Shown here one piece after another: positions 37,377 to 48,664 of a stretch of 64,000 nt of DNA. Within the stretch, counting starts at the first letter, position 1. Every line of letters begins with the position of its first letter. The DNA is taken from the NCBI GenBank assembly GCA_033026295.1, contig CM065182.1, positions 7,440,001 through 7,504,000 of the forward strand. The letters are read 5' to 3'. This stretch comes from Channa striata (taxonomy: Eukaryota > Chordata > Actinopteri > Anabantiformes > Channidae). The position numbers and the translations under genes were made by a program. The notes under the pieces were generated by a model. It made no database searches and was not told the origin of the DNA. It saw only the letters and a program-made list of their open reading frames with translations.

Positions 37377-37628
37377 ATGGCGTACCCTTCACCGCATGAC
37401 CGCAGCCGCAGAGACGATGAAGATGACCCTGTTGAGCAGATGATATCCCGCACTGGCTGTGCTGAGCTACATTATGCTGTGCAAGAGTGCATGGCTGAAC
37501 ACCAGGACTGGCGAGCATGCCAGAACCAGGTCCAGACTTTTAAAGACTGCATGATGAACTTTCAAAATGCGCGGAAAGAACAGCTAAAGAAACGGCAGTC
37601 AGCATCCACTGAGTCTGCACCCAGTTAA
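37377..37628 (+). CDS. coa4: Cytochrome c oxidase assembly factor 4 (twin CX9C protein)
   Basis: An 83-aa CHCH protein of the mitochondrial intermembrane space that helps assemble cytochrome c oxidase and is imported by the MIA40 disulfide relay. The two CX9C motifs are exact: C28-x9-C38 and C48-x9-C58, forming the helical hairpin. An acidic N-terminus (DDEDDP) precedes the conserved ISRTGC, and VQECMAEHQDW matches vertebrate COA4/CHCHD8 as I know it. The coding region is one exon, as in human; an acceptor ends at 37343 and the ATG at 37377 is the first in the exon with a good context (ggaggATGg). The poly(A) signal AATAAA is at 37715. It sits inside the odorant receptor cluster, between OR1 and OR2. 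Human COA4 shares 11q13.4 with TPBGL. Confidence 0.92.
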   Translation: MAYPSPHDRSRRDDEDDPVEQMISRTGCAELHYAVQECMAEHQDWRACQNQVQTFKDCMMNFQNARKEQLKKRQSASTESAPS

Positions 37629-37849
37629 ACTGCACACCTGGTTGATGGGTCGTGTTCAGAACCTGCTTGACATGCTTGAGGTATAAACACCCTAACTGAT
37701 TTAATAATGATGAAAATAAAGTTTGACAAAGTACATGAAGTCCTGTGAACTTTATAGGTCTGTGGTGGACTTTGATTTAATAACGAGGTGGCAGTGCTCC
37801 ATGTTTCTCTCCTTTCAGCCACTTGACTTCACTGCAGCCTTTTTTTATT

Positions 37850-39100
37850 CCCTATGCTCTGGTAAAAGGTAGATTACAATACTGGTTATATGTAGAGAAA
37901 TCTATGTGTGTAAAAAAAACCTTGGAATTTTAGTAATTATAAGGAACTAAATCAGTTAAGAGATGTAAGAAATTATGAATGTGATAATAATTGATTAGTA
38001 AAGCAAATACAAATCAGTCACATATCAAAGGCAGGCTCTTTTTCAGATAATTGATCTCGGTCATCTTACAGTGGTAAGGAAAACCCTGGAGATCAGGGTT
38101 TCTGGATCAAATACCTACTAAAATAAATGCAGGCGATAAGTTGTTAAGATTATATAGGCCCCCACCTTTTATTAAAGTTTAATGATAGTGCCATCCCGCA
38201 CTTACTAGTTTGTTATGAACGGCACGGAACGGAAATGACGTAAATTGCTTTAAATGACGTATATTGAGGAAATGACGCGTTCATTGGCAAAATCAGTTGG
38301 AACACTTGATTGAAACTTCAACGCAGACAGCTTAAAGAAAGCTTAAAGAACTGTTAATACAGACATTTGAATCCTAATTATTATAATTATTATTATTATT
38401 TTATTTACTTATTACTGATTGATTGATTGATTTTCTTATTAATTTCTTATTTGTTTATTTATTTTTTCATATTATTTTGTGTTCAAAATAAAAAATAAAG
38501 ACATTTGAGAAGATTAAAATTATTTAAAAGTTTTTTTTCTTGTTAAACCTGATGCTAAAGGTCCAGCCTCACCCCGACTCTGCCTCCAGCGTTTAAAAGT
38601 AAATTGAGTTTGAGACCCCTGCCCTAGATTGATAAATGATTGTTTTTGGATCAAATACCTACTAAAATAAATGCAGGCGATAAGTTGTTAAGATAATATA
38701 TAGATCAGATAAAAAATTAGGGATTAATATTGAATATCATTACTATTTAGTGCCATCAAGCACTTACTAATTTTTACAATGAATTAATATGAATGAATGA
38801 ATCTGAGTTAATGGCAATTGACTGATGAAATTAAATCTTTACCATAAACAACATAATTGGAAGTGAGTAATTTAAAGATCAACAATGGCAAAATGAGTTG
38901 GATATAAGAGCATATTACAACTTGGAGCACTTGGTGATGTGGAGGTTAGTCAGTCAACTGGAAATGGCAGGTCAGGTTTCAACTGTTAAACTTGTTAATA
39001 GGTGCAATAATGTAATGCAACAATTTGCATTACAAATTGGGTCCATTAGACCCATGTTCAGGTAAATGAGGGTGGACACAACTGCCACCAGAGGTGCTTA
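37850..39100. other. Intergenic; AT-rich with a local direct duplication
   Basis: No gene seen. A segment starting GGATCAAATACCTACTAAAA at 38104 recurs at 38648 (544 bp apart). It matches for about 50 bases and again around TAGTGCCATC and CACTTACTA. An AT-rich simple stretch lies at 38370-38480. Confidence 0.7.
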
Positions 39101-39107
39101 GTTATTA

Positions 39108-39290
39108 AATATTAATTAGTCAGGAGTTCAAACGGATTTATTTGTTACATACACAGTCATTAAAGAAAACTCTTTAAAATGCCGTCACAGATTAGTCTCA
39201 TTAGAACCACTGTTTAATGATCAGTGTTTGTGATGCTTCATACATCCTCAGGGAACATGGTGTAATACAAGTTCATCAAACAATTAGTTG
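39108..39290 (+). promoter_or_regulatory. Receptor-array composite element, copy D (OR2)
   Basis: ATTAATTAGTCAGGAGTTC at 39111, CAGTCATTAAAG, GTCTCATTAGAACC, and the Ebf-like TCCTCAGGGAAC at 39245-39256. The last block is about 690 bp before the OR2 start. Confidence 0.6.
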
Positions 39291-39937
39291 GTTTTCACGG
39301 TTACATGTTTTTCATGAGTGATTTCATTATGCAATATTCCAATACATGTACAATTCAGATATTTTTTCAAAACACTATGAATTTAAAGGTAATATAGTAT
39401 CTGCCAGTCTACAAATATAATTGATGAACTTCTGATGATTATATGAATAGTGTCATAACCATTAGAGTGACTTCTGCAATGAACAAGCTGATTAATTATC
39501 TTTAAAAAACAATAATTAGGAGTTTGTTTTGAAAACAAAACATTTTGATAAGAGAAACGCACAACCCTGCTCTCTATGGAGCAATTTAATGTAAGTATCA
39601 GCAATCAAAGTTTATCTCTGGGGATAAATGGAACAAGTATATTACCCAGTGTCCACAAATCCGACATACAGTATCACCGTGGACATGATGGTTTTGGAAT
39701 CAGCATCACATAGAGCAAATGTTGATCATATAATCCGGTAAAGTTGGTTTACTCACTGACAAAATATTAATATGTGTTTGATCTGAATATCATTGTTTTC
39801 TAAACACGGTTTACATGAATTCATTGTGATGGCGGAGATGCAGGACGTGTAAAATGTGATGTCATTTTCTTCTGTGTTAGACTTTAGGTTTCACACAGAG
39901 GCTGTTTCTTCCTACTTGCAGCCAGTGGAGCCCAACT

Positions 39938-40975
39938 ATGTCTTTCCTGAAATCTGTTCTGAATGATTCTGTCATAATTCATCCTCCAGGTTTTTACATC
40001 ATAGCGTTTCCGACATTACCCTTCATCAGTGTCTACATTATATTTCTAGCTTTTGTCTATGTGGTTACAGTGATGTTTAACTGTTTGGTGATTTTCACAA
40101 TTACATCTAATCGTTGTTTACACACTGCAAAGTTTTTGGCTGTGGTCAATCTGGCAGTAATTGATGTGATCCTGAACACATCTACTATTCCTGCTATGAT
40201 AAAAATATTCCTGTTTAAGGACAACTTTGTTCCATTTAACTTATGTTTAGTGCAGATGTTTGTTTACTATTCATTTGGGACATTGGAGTCATTTGCACTT
40301 GCTGTACTTGCCTATGACAGGTTGATTGCAATATGTTTCCCTCTGCGTCAGAACTCAATCAACACACTGAGAAGCATGTCGTGTATTGTTGGTCTATGTT
40401 GGTGCTTTGCTCTGAGCATTTGTGCGTTTTCAGTAATTATAATGACTCGACTGTCTTTTTGCAATTCTCTCAACGTGTTCAGTTATTTCTGTGACTATAC
40501 ACCTGTGTTCAGACTCGCCTGTAATGATTACACTCTGCAGTGGTTTGTGGCCTCTGTGCTTACTTTTTTGATTCTTGGAGGACCGTTTGGTTTCATTTTT
40601 CTGTCTTACATCATCATCCTGGTGACTGTGTTTGGGATGAAATCTATAGATAGTCGAGTGAAAGCTTTGGGCACTTGTGTTGAGCATCTGATTATTGTTG
40701 CCATATTTTACATTCCTCTTATTACCATTTTTTCTATTTCATTTTATATGAAATACACAGACCCAGACCGCAGTTTGCTGAGTCTGTCTCTGGCCTCTTG
40801 TGTACCACCCTGCATCAATCCTATTGTATATTCTTTAAAAACCAAAGAGATCAGAACTAGAACTTTGGCACTTGTAAGAAAATATAAATTAAGCACAGAC
40901 CAATATAGAAAAGCATGTTTAAGAGTTTTGGCCATAACAGTTTGTTTAGAGTGTAAAGTAGCAAATGACCGTTGA
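39938..40975 (+). CDS. Odorant receptor (OR2)
   Basis: Odorant receptor of 345 aa with intact frame. Starts at the shared MSF methionine; HPPGFY in the N-terminus, LAYDRLIAIC, SYFCDYTPVFRLAC, KALGTCVEHL and NPIVYS are all present, with N-terminal sequon NDS. A conserved donor (ATAATCCG|gtaaag at 39738) and acceptors before the ATG suggest a 5' noncoding exon and a short intron, the usual receptor layout. It shares with OR3 a C-terminal tail about 29 residues longer than in OR4-OR7, including QYRKACLRVLAITVCLE. It is about 94-95% identical to OR3 by eye. The paralogous 3' flank is interrupted by the LINE at 41967. Confidence 0.93.
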   Translation: MSFLKSVLNDSVIIHPPGFYIIAFPTLPFISVYIIFLAFVYVVTVMFNCLVIFTITSNRCLHTAKFLAVVNLAVIDVILNTSTIPAMIKIFLFKDNFVPFNLCLVQMFVYYSFGTLESFALAVLAYDRLIAICFPLRQNSINTLRSMSCIVGLCWCFALSICAFSVIIMTRLSFCNSLNVFSYFCDYTPVFRLACNDYTLQWFVASVLTFLILGGPFGFIFLSYIIILVTVFGMKSIDSRVKALGTCVEHLIIVAIFYIPLITIFSISFYMKYTDPDRSLLSLSLASCVPPCINPIVYSLKTKEIRTRTLALVRKYKLSTDQYRKACLRVLAITVCLECKVANDR

Positions 40976-41948
40976 GCTCCACTGTTTGATAAATTAATAC
41001 AGGATATCTGCTTTTGCTGAAAAAAGTGCAATGACTGGAGATGAGGTTCATCAAACTACAATTTCCCTGCAGCATGAATGTGGCTAAACAACAAGACTGT
41101 GTTAGTGACAGGCAGGTGAAGACCGGGTACAGACGCATTTCTGACTTTCCACGACACACAGATAAAAACTGATGAGGAGGAAGCAAAAAACCTCAATCAT
41201 AGAAAATGAAAACAACTCCACACAGCATGCTGAGAAGTGTGTAGGTTAAAATGATTTCTTTATTATTCCAAATGATATTTAAACAGTGTGAGCATCTACA
41301 TTAGCGTGTTTAGCATAGGAGGGGCATCAGAGTCATCAAGCAAACAACCGATGAAGTCAGCTATTAACAGGAAGGTTTAACAGTTTGATCCGTGAATAGA
41401 AGTCAGGACTGTACCGACTTAAAAAGAAAGGTAAATTCTAAAATTACAAACAACTAAGCAGTGAAAAAAATTCTATTAATTAACATGTTTCAATGTAATT
41501 TAACAATTTCCTGTACTTTATAGGTCACATTTAAAGCATAATTATACTCTGACGGTGTGTGATTCTGTCCTTCAGTCTTCCATGATGGAGGACATGGACT
41601 AGACAACAGTTTTATGATGACTGTCTGCCCTTTAGTGGGTTTAAACTTAAAGTTCAAGCTGTACAATGAAGGATCTTAATCTATGAAAACACTAAATATT
41701 CTACCAATGCATTTGAAAAAATGGAAATAACAAAAGCTACTGAATAAAGGGTTTAACTGATTATTTTCTGCATCAGCAGATGTTTTCTACCTGTTTTGTT
41801 CACTGTGTTTTCACATTTACACTAATCTAAGGTGCTTGTTCGTGATGTGACATAATAAAATAATCCACTAAGTTTTGTAAACATTGCTATAACAAATTGT
41901 ATCCTATGAAATGTATCCTATATTCAGCTCAAGCTAATTATGTAATTT

Positions 41949-44854
41949 GATATTTGCCAATGTAATCTAGCCACAGGGGTTGCAAGCCAGTAACTTCTGT
42001 GGTCCCAAGCCCGGATAAATAGAGAGGGTTGCATCAGGAAGGGCATCCGGCGTAAAATTTTGCCAAGTACAACCATGCGAGTCATCCATACCACTTTAAT
42101 ACTGGATCGGTCGAGCCTGGGTCAACAACGACCGCCACCGGTGCTGTTAACCTTCAAGGTCCCGGTGGAAATTGGACTACTGTTGGTCGAAGAAGGAGAG
42201 GAGGCAGAAGGGTTCGTGGTCAGAGAGAGAAGGGGAAAGGCAGGAGCTTAGATCTGAGAGTAGGGACTCTTAACGTTGGCACAATGACAGGGAAAGGTGG
42301 AGAGCTGGCAGACATGATGGAGAGAAGGAAGTTAGATGTACTGTGTGTGCAGGAGACGAGGTGGAAGGGCAGCAAAGCACGTAGTATTGGAGGAGGATAC
42401 AAACTGTTCTACCATGGTGTGGATAGGAAGAGAAACGGAGTAGGAGTGATCCTGAAGGGGGAGTTTGTGAACAATGTTCTAGAGGTGAAAAGAGTCTCAG
42501 ACAGGGTGATGAGCCTAAAGCTAGAAATAGAAGGTGTGATGGTGAACGTAGTCAGTGGGTATGCTCCACAAGTTGGCTGTGAGTTAGAAGAGAAAGAGAG
42601 ATTCTGGAGTGAGTTTGATGAGGTTGTAGAGAGTATCCCCAGAGGAGAGAGAGTAGTTGTTGGAGCAGACTTCAATGGGCATGCTGGTGAGGGGAACAGA
42701 GGTGATGAGGAGGTGATGGGCAGGTTTGGTGTAAAGGAAAGGAATCTAGAAGGACAGATGGTTGTGGACTTTGCTAAGAGGATGGAAATGGCTGTAGTTA
42801 ACACGTACTTCCAGAAGAGAGAGGAACATAGAGTGACATACAAGAGTGGAGGTAGGAGCACACAGGTGCACTACATCCTATGTAGACGAGGTCATTTGAG
42901 AGAGGTTAGTGACTGTAAAGTGGTGGTAGGAGAGAGTGTAGCCAGACAGCACCGCATGGTGGTGTGTAAGATGACTCTGGTGGTCAGGAAGAAGAAGAGA
43001 GGAAAGACAGAAAAGAAGATCAAGTTGTGGAAGCTAAAGAATGAAGAAACTTGCGAGGAATTCAGGCAGAAGTTGAGACAGGCTTTGGGTGGTCAGGAAG
43101 AGGTTCCAGATGACTGGGAAACTACAGCAGAGGTAATCAGGGAAACAGGTAGGAAGGTGCTTGGTGTGTCATCTGGAAAGAGGAAAGATGATAAAGACAC
43201 TTGGTGGTGGAATGAGGAAGTACAGAACTGCATCCAGAGGAAGAGGTTAGCTAAAAGGAAGTGGGATGTAGGAAGGACTGAGGAAAGTAGACAGGAGTAC
43301 AAGGAAGTGCAGCACAGAGTGAAGACGGAGGTGGCAAAGGCTAAAAAGAAAGCTTACGATGAGCTGTATGACAGATTAGACACGAAGGAAGGAGAGAAGG
43401 ACTTGTACAGGATAGCCAGACAGAGAGATAGAGATGGGAAAGATGTGCAACAGATAAGGGTGATTAAAGACAGAGACAAGTCTGTTAAACAGGATTTTAG
43501 AGAGTGAGAAGATGCCTGAGGAATGGAGGAGAAGCGTTCTGGTGCCGATCTTTAAGAACAAGGGCGACACGCAGAACTGCAGCAGCTAAAGAGGGATAAA
43601 GCTGATGAGCCACACAATGAAGCTGTGGGAAAGAGTAGTGGAAGCCAGGCTTAGGAAGGAGGTGGAGATTTGTGAGCAGCAGTATGGTTTCATGCCCCGT
43701 AAGAGCATCACTGACGCCATTTTCGCTTTGAGGTTGTTGATGGAAAAGTACAGAGATGGTCAGAAGGAGCTGCATTTTGTCTTTGTGGATTTAGAGAAGG
43801 CGTATGACAGGGTGCCGAGGGAGGAGCTGTGGTACTGTATGAGGATGTCGGGAGTGGCAGAGAAGTACGTCAGAGTAGTTCAGGACATGTATGAGAGGAG
43901 CATGACGGTGGTGAGATGTGCCGTGGTCAGACAGAGGAGTTCAAGGTGGAGGTGGGACTACACCAAGGATCGGCTTTGAGTCCCTTCTTGTTTGCTATGC
44001 TGATGGACAGGTTGACAGATGAGGTCAGACAGAAATCTCCCTGGACAATGATGTTTGCAGATGACATTGTGATTTGCAGTGAGAGTAGAGAGCAGGTGGA
44101 GGAACAGCTGGAGAGGTGGAGGTTTGCTCTGGAAAGAAGAGGCATGAAAGTCAGTCGTAGTAAGACAGAATACATGTGTGTAAACGAGAGGGAGCCAGGT
44201 AAAAGTGTGAGGTTACAGGGGGCTGAGGTGAAGAAGGTGCAGGAGTTTAAGTACTTGGGGTCAACAGTTCAGTGTGATGGGGAGTGTGGAAAAGAGGTGA
44301 AGAGGCGAGTGCAGGCGGGTTGGAATGGGTGGAGGAAAGTGTCAGGAGTGTTGTGTGACAGAAGAGTGTCAGCAAGACTCAAAGGAAAGGTGTACAGGAC
44401 AGTGGTGAGACCAGCTCTGCTCTATGGGTTAGAGACAGTAGCAGTGAGAAAGAGACAAGAGGCAGAGATGGAAGCAGCAGAGATGAAGATGTTGAGGTTC
44501 TCCTTAGGAGTGACAAGGTTGGACAGAATTAGGAACGAGTTCATCAGAGGGACAGCGTACGTTGCCTGTGTTAGTAACAAAGTCAGAGAGGACAGACTGT
44601 GATGGTTTGGACATGTGCAGAGGAGGGACAGTGAATATATTTGTAGAAGGATGTTGGAGATGGAGCTGCCAGGCAAGAGGGCGAGAGGACGACCGAGGAG
44701 GAGATATATGGATGTCCTAACAGAGGACATGAGGTTAGCTGGTGTCAGAGAGGAAGATGCCCAGGATAGAGTGAAGTGGAAAAGGATGATTCGCTGTGGC
44801 GACTCCTGATGGGAAAAGCCGAAAGTGTAGTAGTAGGATATTTGCGAATGTAAT
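41949..44854 (+). mobile_element. RTE-clade LINE, dead, with target-site duplication
   Basis: Non-LTR retrotransposon of about 2.87 kb (41967-44836) flanked by an 18-bp duplication (41949-41966 and 44837-44854, one mismatch). The endonuclease frame is 42284-43507 (VLCVQETRWKG; VVGADFNGHAG), but the expected aspartate before YIL is His (STQVHYIL). After 43507 the N-terminal part of the reverse transcriptase is missing, an internal deletion. Then PEEWRRSVLVPIFKNKG runs into a stop near 43586. RT blocks continue at 43605-43979 (FVFVDLEKAYDRVP) and, in another frame, at 43916-44602 (GLHQGSALSPFLF; MMFADDIVI). A C-terminal piece lies at 44615-44809. The 3' end is a TAG triplet repeat, fitting RTE elements. 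It cannot encode an active protein. Confidence 0.88.
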
Positions 44855-45099
44855 ATGTATGATTTTGTATAAAACAATTTCAATGTAAATAATAAACCAT
44901 CAATAAACCATGTTAACTTTGAAGAAATGATAGTTGTGATGATGTTTTGAGAAAAAGTTTCTACTTAAAACCCACTTATAGTTTTTTAGTGCGAATCTAC
45001 ACACAAGCATTTGTGAAAAACTTTTGGTTATTTAATTTTCTTCTATGACGTTAGAGGATTTGCATTATAATAGTTTTGAAAGATTCTGGTCCTTTAACA

Positions 45100-45745
45100 T
45101 AACCTCTTTTAGTTTTTCACTGCTCTTGTATATAGGCATTCATTTTTCTGTTTGTCTGTGTCCCCAGTGTTCCTCTCTTCATCTGCTGGTTACCAGGCCA
45201 CTCACCGTTATCCTCTCATCATCATCATCATAATCATCATCATCATCATCACCCCTGCATGTTTGTATTTAAGGCCTTGCTTTTAGTTTTGGGGTTGCTA
45301 GTGTGTCTTAGGTCGTTCTAGCGCCACTCCCTGATCTTGTTCAGCCTTTCTAGCTAGTTCCTCTGCTTCCTCAGAATTAAAAATGGCGCCAGCAGAACGT
45401 TTTTCTTGCAAGACCACAAAGTGCGCTTCGTTGATATCAGTGCTCAAATTATTTTTGAACTCCAACCAAACCATTTTGCTTCGGAGCAGCCCAAGGTTGC
45501 ACAACCACTTGGTTACTCACGGGAAAGGCGCTGGAGTGGGGGGCGGCTGAATGATTTTGAGTTTTCCAAATTGCTCAGTTACAAAATAGGCCTTTGAGTT
45601 CCGTACGCTGCCTCAACAACATGAAGACAAACTTTTAGACAAGTTGTATGAGAGATTAGTAGACTGTGTTAAAGATGCAATTGCAGCCCAACAGTTGCCC
45701 TCTACTCTTAACGATCTAATGAAATTGTTGACCGCTATTGACCAT
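45100..45745 (+). other. Unexplained insertion-like segment between OR2 and OR3
   Basis: This stretch has no counterpart in the OR3 unit. It holds a (TCATCA)n tract at about 45218-45252. It also has a coding-looking piece starting ATGGCGCCAGCAGAACG near 45383, broken by stops, and later DKLYERLVDCVKDAI in the same general direction. It may be a decayed retroelement gag or a retrocopy; I do not recognise it. Confidence 0.45.
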
Positions 45746-45779
45746 TTCCACCTGTACATTTTTAGTTGTTTGCCAACTG

Positions 45780-45960
45780 AAATTAATTAATCAGGAGTTC
45801 AAACGGATTTATTTGTTACATACACAGTGATTAAAGAAAACTCTTTAAAATGCCGTCACAGATTAGTCTCATTAGAACCACTGTTTAATGATCAGTGTTT
45901 GTGATGCTTCATACATCCTCAGGGAACATGGTGTAATACAAGTTCATCAAACAATTATTT
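45780..45960 (+). promoter_or_regulatory. Receptor-array composite element, copy E (OR3)
   Basis: AATTAATTAATCAGGAGTTC at 45781, CAGTGATTAAAG, GTCTCATTAGAACC, and TCCTCAGGGAAC at 45916-45927. The last block is about 680 bp before the OR3 start. Confidence 0.6.
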
Positions 45961-46592
45961 GGTTTTCACAGTTACACGTTTTTCATGAATGATTTCATTA
46001 TGCAATATTATAATACTTGTACAATTAAAATATTTCCAAAACATTGTGAAATTAAAGGTAATATAGTACGTGCCAGTCTACAAATGTAATTGAAGGACTT
46101 CTGATGATTATATGTATAGTGTTATAACAATGCAATGAAAAAGCTCATTAATTATCTTTAAAAAACAATAATTAGGAGTTTGTTTTGAAAACAAAACATT
46201 TTGATAAGAGAAACGCACAACCCTGCTCTCTATGGAGCAAATTAATGTAAGTATCAGCAATCAAAGTTTATCTCTGGGGATAAATGGAACAAGTATATTA
46301 CCCAGTGTCCACGAATCGACATACAGTATCACCGTGGACATGATGGTTTTGGAATCAGCATCACATAGACCAAATGTTGATCATATAATCCGGTAAACTT
46401 GGTTTACTCACTGACAAAATATTAATATGTGTTTGATCTGAATATCATTGTTTTCTAAACACGGTTTACATGAATTCATTGTGATGGCGGAGATGCAGGA
46501 CGTGTAAAATGTGATGTCATTTTCTTCTGTGTTAGACTTTAGGTTTCACACAGAGGCTGTTTCTTCCTACTTGCAGCCAGTGGAGCCCAACT

Positions 46593-47630
46593 ATGTCTTT
46601 CCTGAAATCTGCTCTGAATGATTCTGTCATAATTCATCCTCCAGGTTTTTACATCATAGCGTTTCCGACATTACCCTTCATCAGTGTCTACATTATATTT
46701 CTAGCTTTTGTCTATGTGGTTACAGTGATGTTTAACTGTTTGGTGATTTTCACAATTACATCTAATCGTTGTTTACACACCTCAAAGTTTTTGGCTGTGG
46801 TCAATCTGGCAGTAATTGACGTGATCCTGAACACATCTACTATTCCTGCTATGATAAAAATATTCCTGTTTAAGGACAACTTTGTTCCATTTAACTTATG
46901 TTTTGTACAGATGTTTGTTTACTATTCATTTGGGACATTGGAGTCATTTGCACTTGCTGTACTTGCCTATGACAGGTTGATTGCAATATGTTTCCCTCTG
47001 CGTCAGAACTCAATCAACACACTGAGAAGCATGTCGTGTATTATTGGTCTATGTTGGTGCTTTGCTCTGAGCATTTGTGCGTTTGCAGTAATTATAATGA
47101 CTCGACTGTCTTTTTGCAATTCTCTCAACGTGTTCAGTTATTTCTGTGACTATGAACCTGTGTTTAAACTCGCCTGTAATGATTACACTCTGCAGTGGTC
47201 TGTGGCCTCTGTGCTTTCCTCTTTAATTCTTGGAGGACCGTTCGCTTTCATTTTTCTGTCTTACATCATCATCCTGGTGACTGTGTTCAGGATGAAATCT
47301 TTAAATAGTCGAGTGAAAGCTTTGGCCACTTGTGTTGAACATCTGATTATTGTTGCCATATTTTACATTCCTCTTATTACCATTTTTTCTATTTCATTTT
47401 ATATGAAATACACAGACCCAGACCGCAGTTTGCTGAGTCTGTCTCTGGCCTCTTGCGTACCACCCTGCATCAATCCTATTGTATATTCTTTAAAAACCAA
47501 AGAGATCAGAACCAGAGCTTTGGCACTTGTAAGAACAAATAAAATCAACGCAGACCAATACAGAAAAGCATGTTTAAGAGTTTTGGCCATAACAGTTTGT
47601 TTAGAGTGTAAAGTAGCAAATGACCGTTGA
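46593..47630 (+). CDS. Odorant receptor (OR3)
   Basis: Odorant receptor of 345 aa, intact, sister of OR2 and sharing its long tail and both flanks. The MSF start, LAYDRLIAIC, SYFCDYEPVFKLAC, KALATCVEHL and NPIVYS are intact. The loop-2 region differs from OR2 by T to E and R to K, changes in a part of the receptor that contributes to ligand access. Donor CCG|gtaaac at 46393 marks the likely 5' noncoding exon. The 3' flank preserves the site into which the LINE inserted next to OR2, without the LINE. Confidence 0.93.
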   Translation: MSFLKSALNDSVIIHPPGFYIIAFPTLPFISVYIIFLAFVYVVTVMFNCLVIFTITSNRCLHTSKFLAVVNLAVIDVILNTSTIPAMIKIFLFKDNFVPFNLCFVQMFVYYSFGTLESFALAVLAYDRLIAICFPLRQNSINTLRSMSCIIGLCWCFALSICAFAVIIMTRLSFCNSLNVFSYFCDYEPVFKLACNDYTLQWSVASVLSSLILGGPFAFIFLSYIIILVTVFRMKSLNSRVKALATCVEHLIIVAIFYIPLITIFSISFYMKYTDPDRSLLSLSLASCVPPCINPIVYSLKTKEIRTRALALVRTNKINADQYRKACLRVLAITVCLECKVANDR

Positions 47631-48198
47631 GCTCCACTGATAAATTAATACAGGATATCTGCTTTTGCTGAAAAAAGTGCAATGACTGGATGTGAGGTTC
47701 ATCAAACTACAATTTACCTGCAGCATGAATGTGGCTAAACAACAAGACTGTGTGAGTGACAGTCAGGTGAAGAAGAGGTACGGACTAATTTGTGACTTTC
47801 CACGACACACAGATAAAAAATGATGAGGAGGAAGCAAAAAACCTCAATCATAGAAAATGAAAACAACTCCACACAGCATGCTGAGAAGTGTGTAGGTTAA
47901 AATGATTTTTTTATTATAAGTGATACTGTCCTTTAGGCTTCAACCATGGAGGACATGGACTAGACAACGGTTTTATGATGACTGTCTGCCCTCTAGTGGG
48001 TTTAAACTTAAAGTTCAAGCTGTACAATGAATAATCTTAATCTATGACAACATTACATATTCTACCAATGTATTTGAAAAAATGGAAATAACATAAGCCA
48101 CTGAATAAAGGGTTTAACTGATTATTTTCTGCATCAGATCATGTTTTCTACCGGTTTTATTCATTGTGTTTTCACATATTCACTTATCTATGTAATTT

Positions 48199-48216
48199 GA
48201 TATTTGCCTCTGAAAT
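48199..48216 (+). other. Empty paralogous LINE insertion site
   Basis: GATATTTGCCTCTGAAAT corresponds to the LINE target duplication near OR2. Flanks on both sides (TATGTAATTT before; GCATAAAACAGTTTCAA after) match the OR2 copy with the LINE removed. Confidence 0.8.
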
Positions 48217-48664
48217 ATGTTTTTATTTTGCATAAAACAGTTTCAACAAAGATTTGAAGAAATGATAGTCGTGAAAATGTCTTGAGCCTCATTCACTAAT
48301 CACAGTTATGAACAATTTGCTCCTTAAAACCCACTTAGAGGTTTTTATGGAGAATTTACGCACACGCATTTGTGCAAAACTATTGGTTACTGAATTTTAT
48401 TGTTAGATGATCTGCATTATAATAGTTTTGAATTATTTTTGTCTTTTACAATGAATAAATAGAACACTACTGCTTTAATTCACAAAGCACATCACCGTGA
48501 AACGTCCTCCCTCAGCCACCACCATGCTGAACACAATATTACAAATTTTGTATTTAAATGAAATGAAACCTTTGCTTCTATTACAAAGTGAGATCACCTG
48601 AAAATAAGGAAAATCCCCAAAATAGTTCTGTACATTTCCACCTGTATATTTTTAGTTGTTTGCC

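Larger units (their letters stand above)
39111..45782 (+). repeat. Duplicated unit carrying OR2 (enlarged)
   Basis: This 6.67-kb unit matches the 2.89-kb OR3 unit (45783-48668), with three extra stretches here. They are the LINE with its target duplication (about 2.89 kb), about 300 bp at 41262-41560, and roughly 500-600 bp around 45100-45745. The sums agree with the length difference. Confidence 0.8.
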
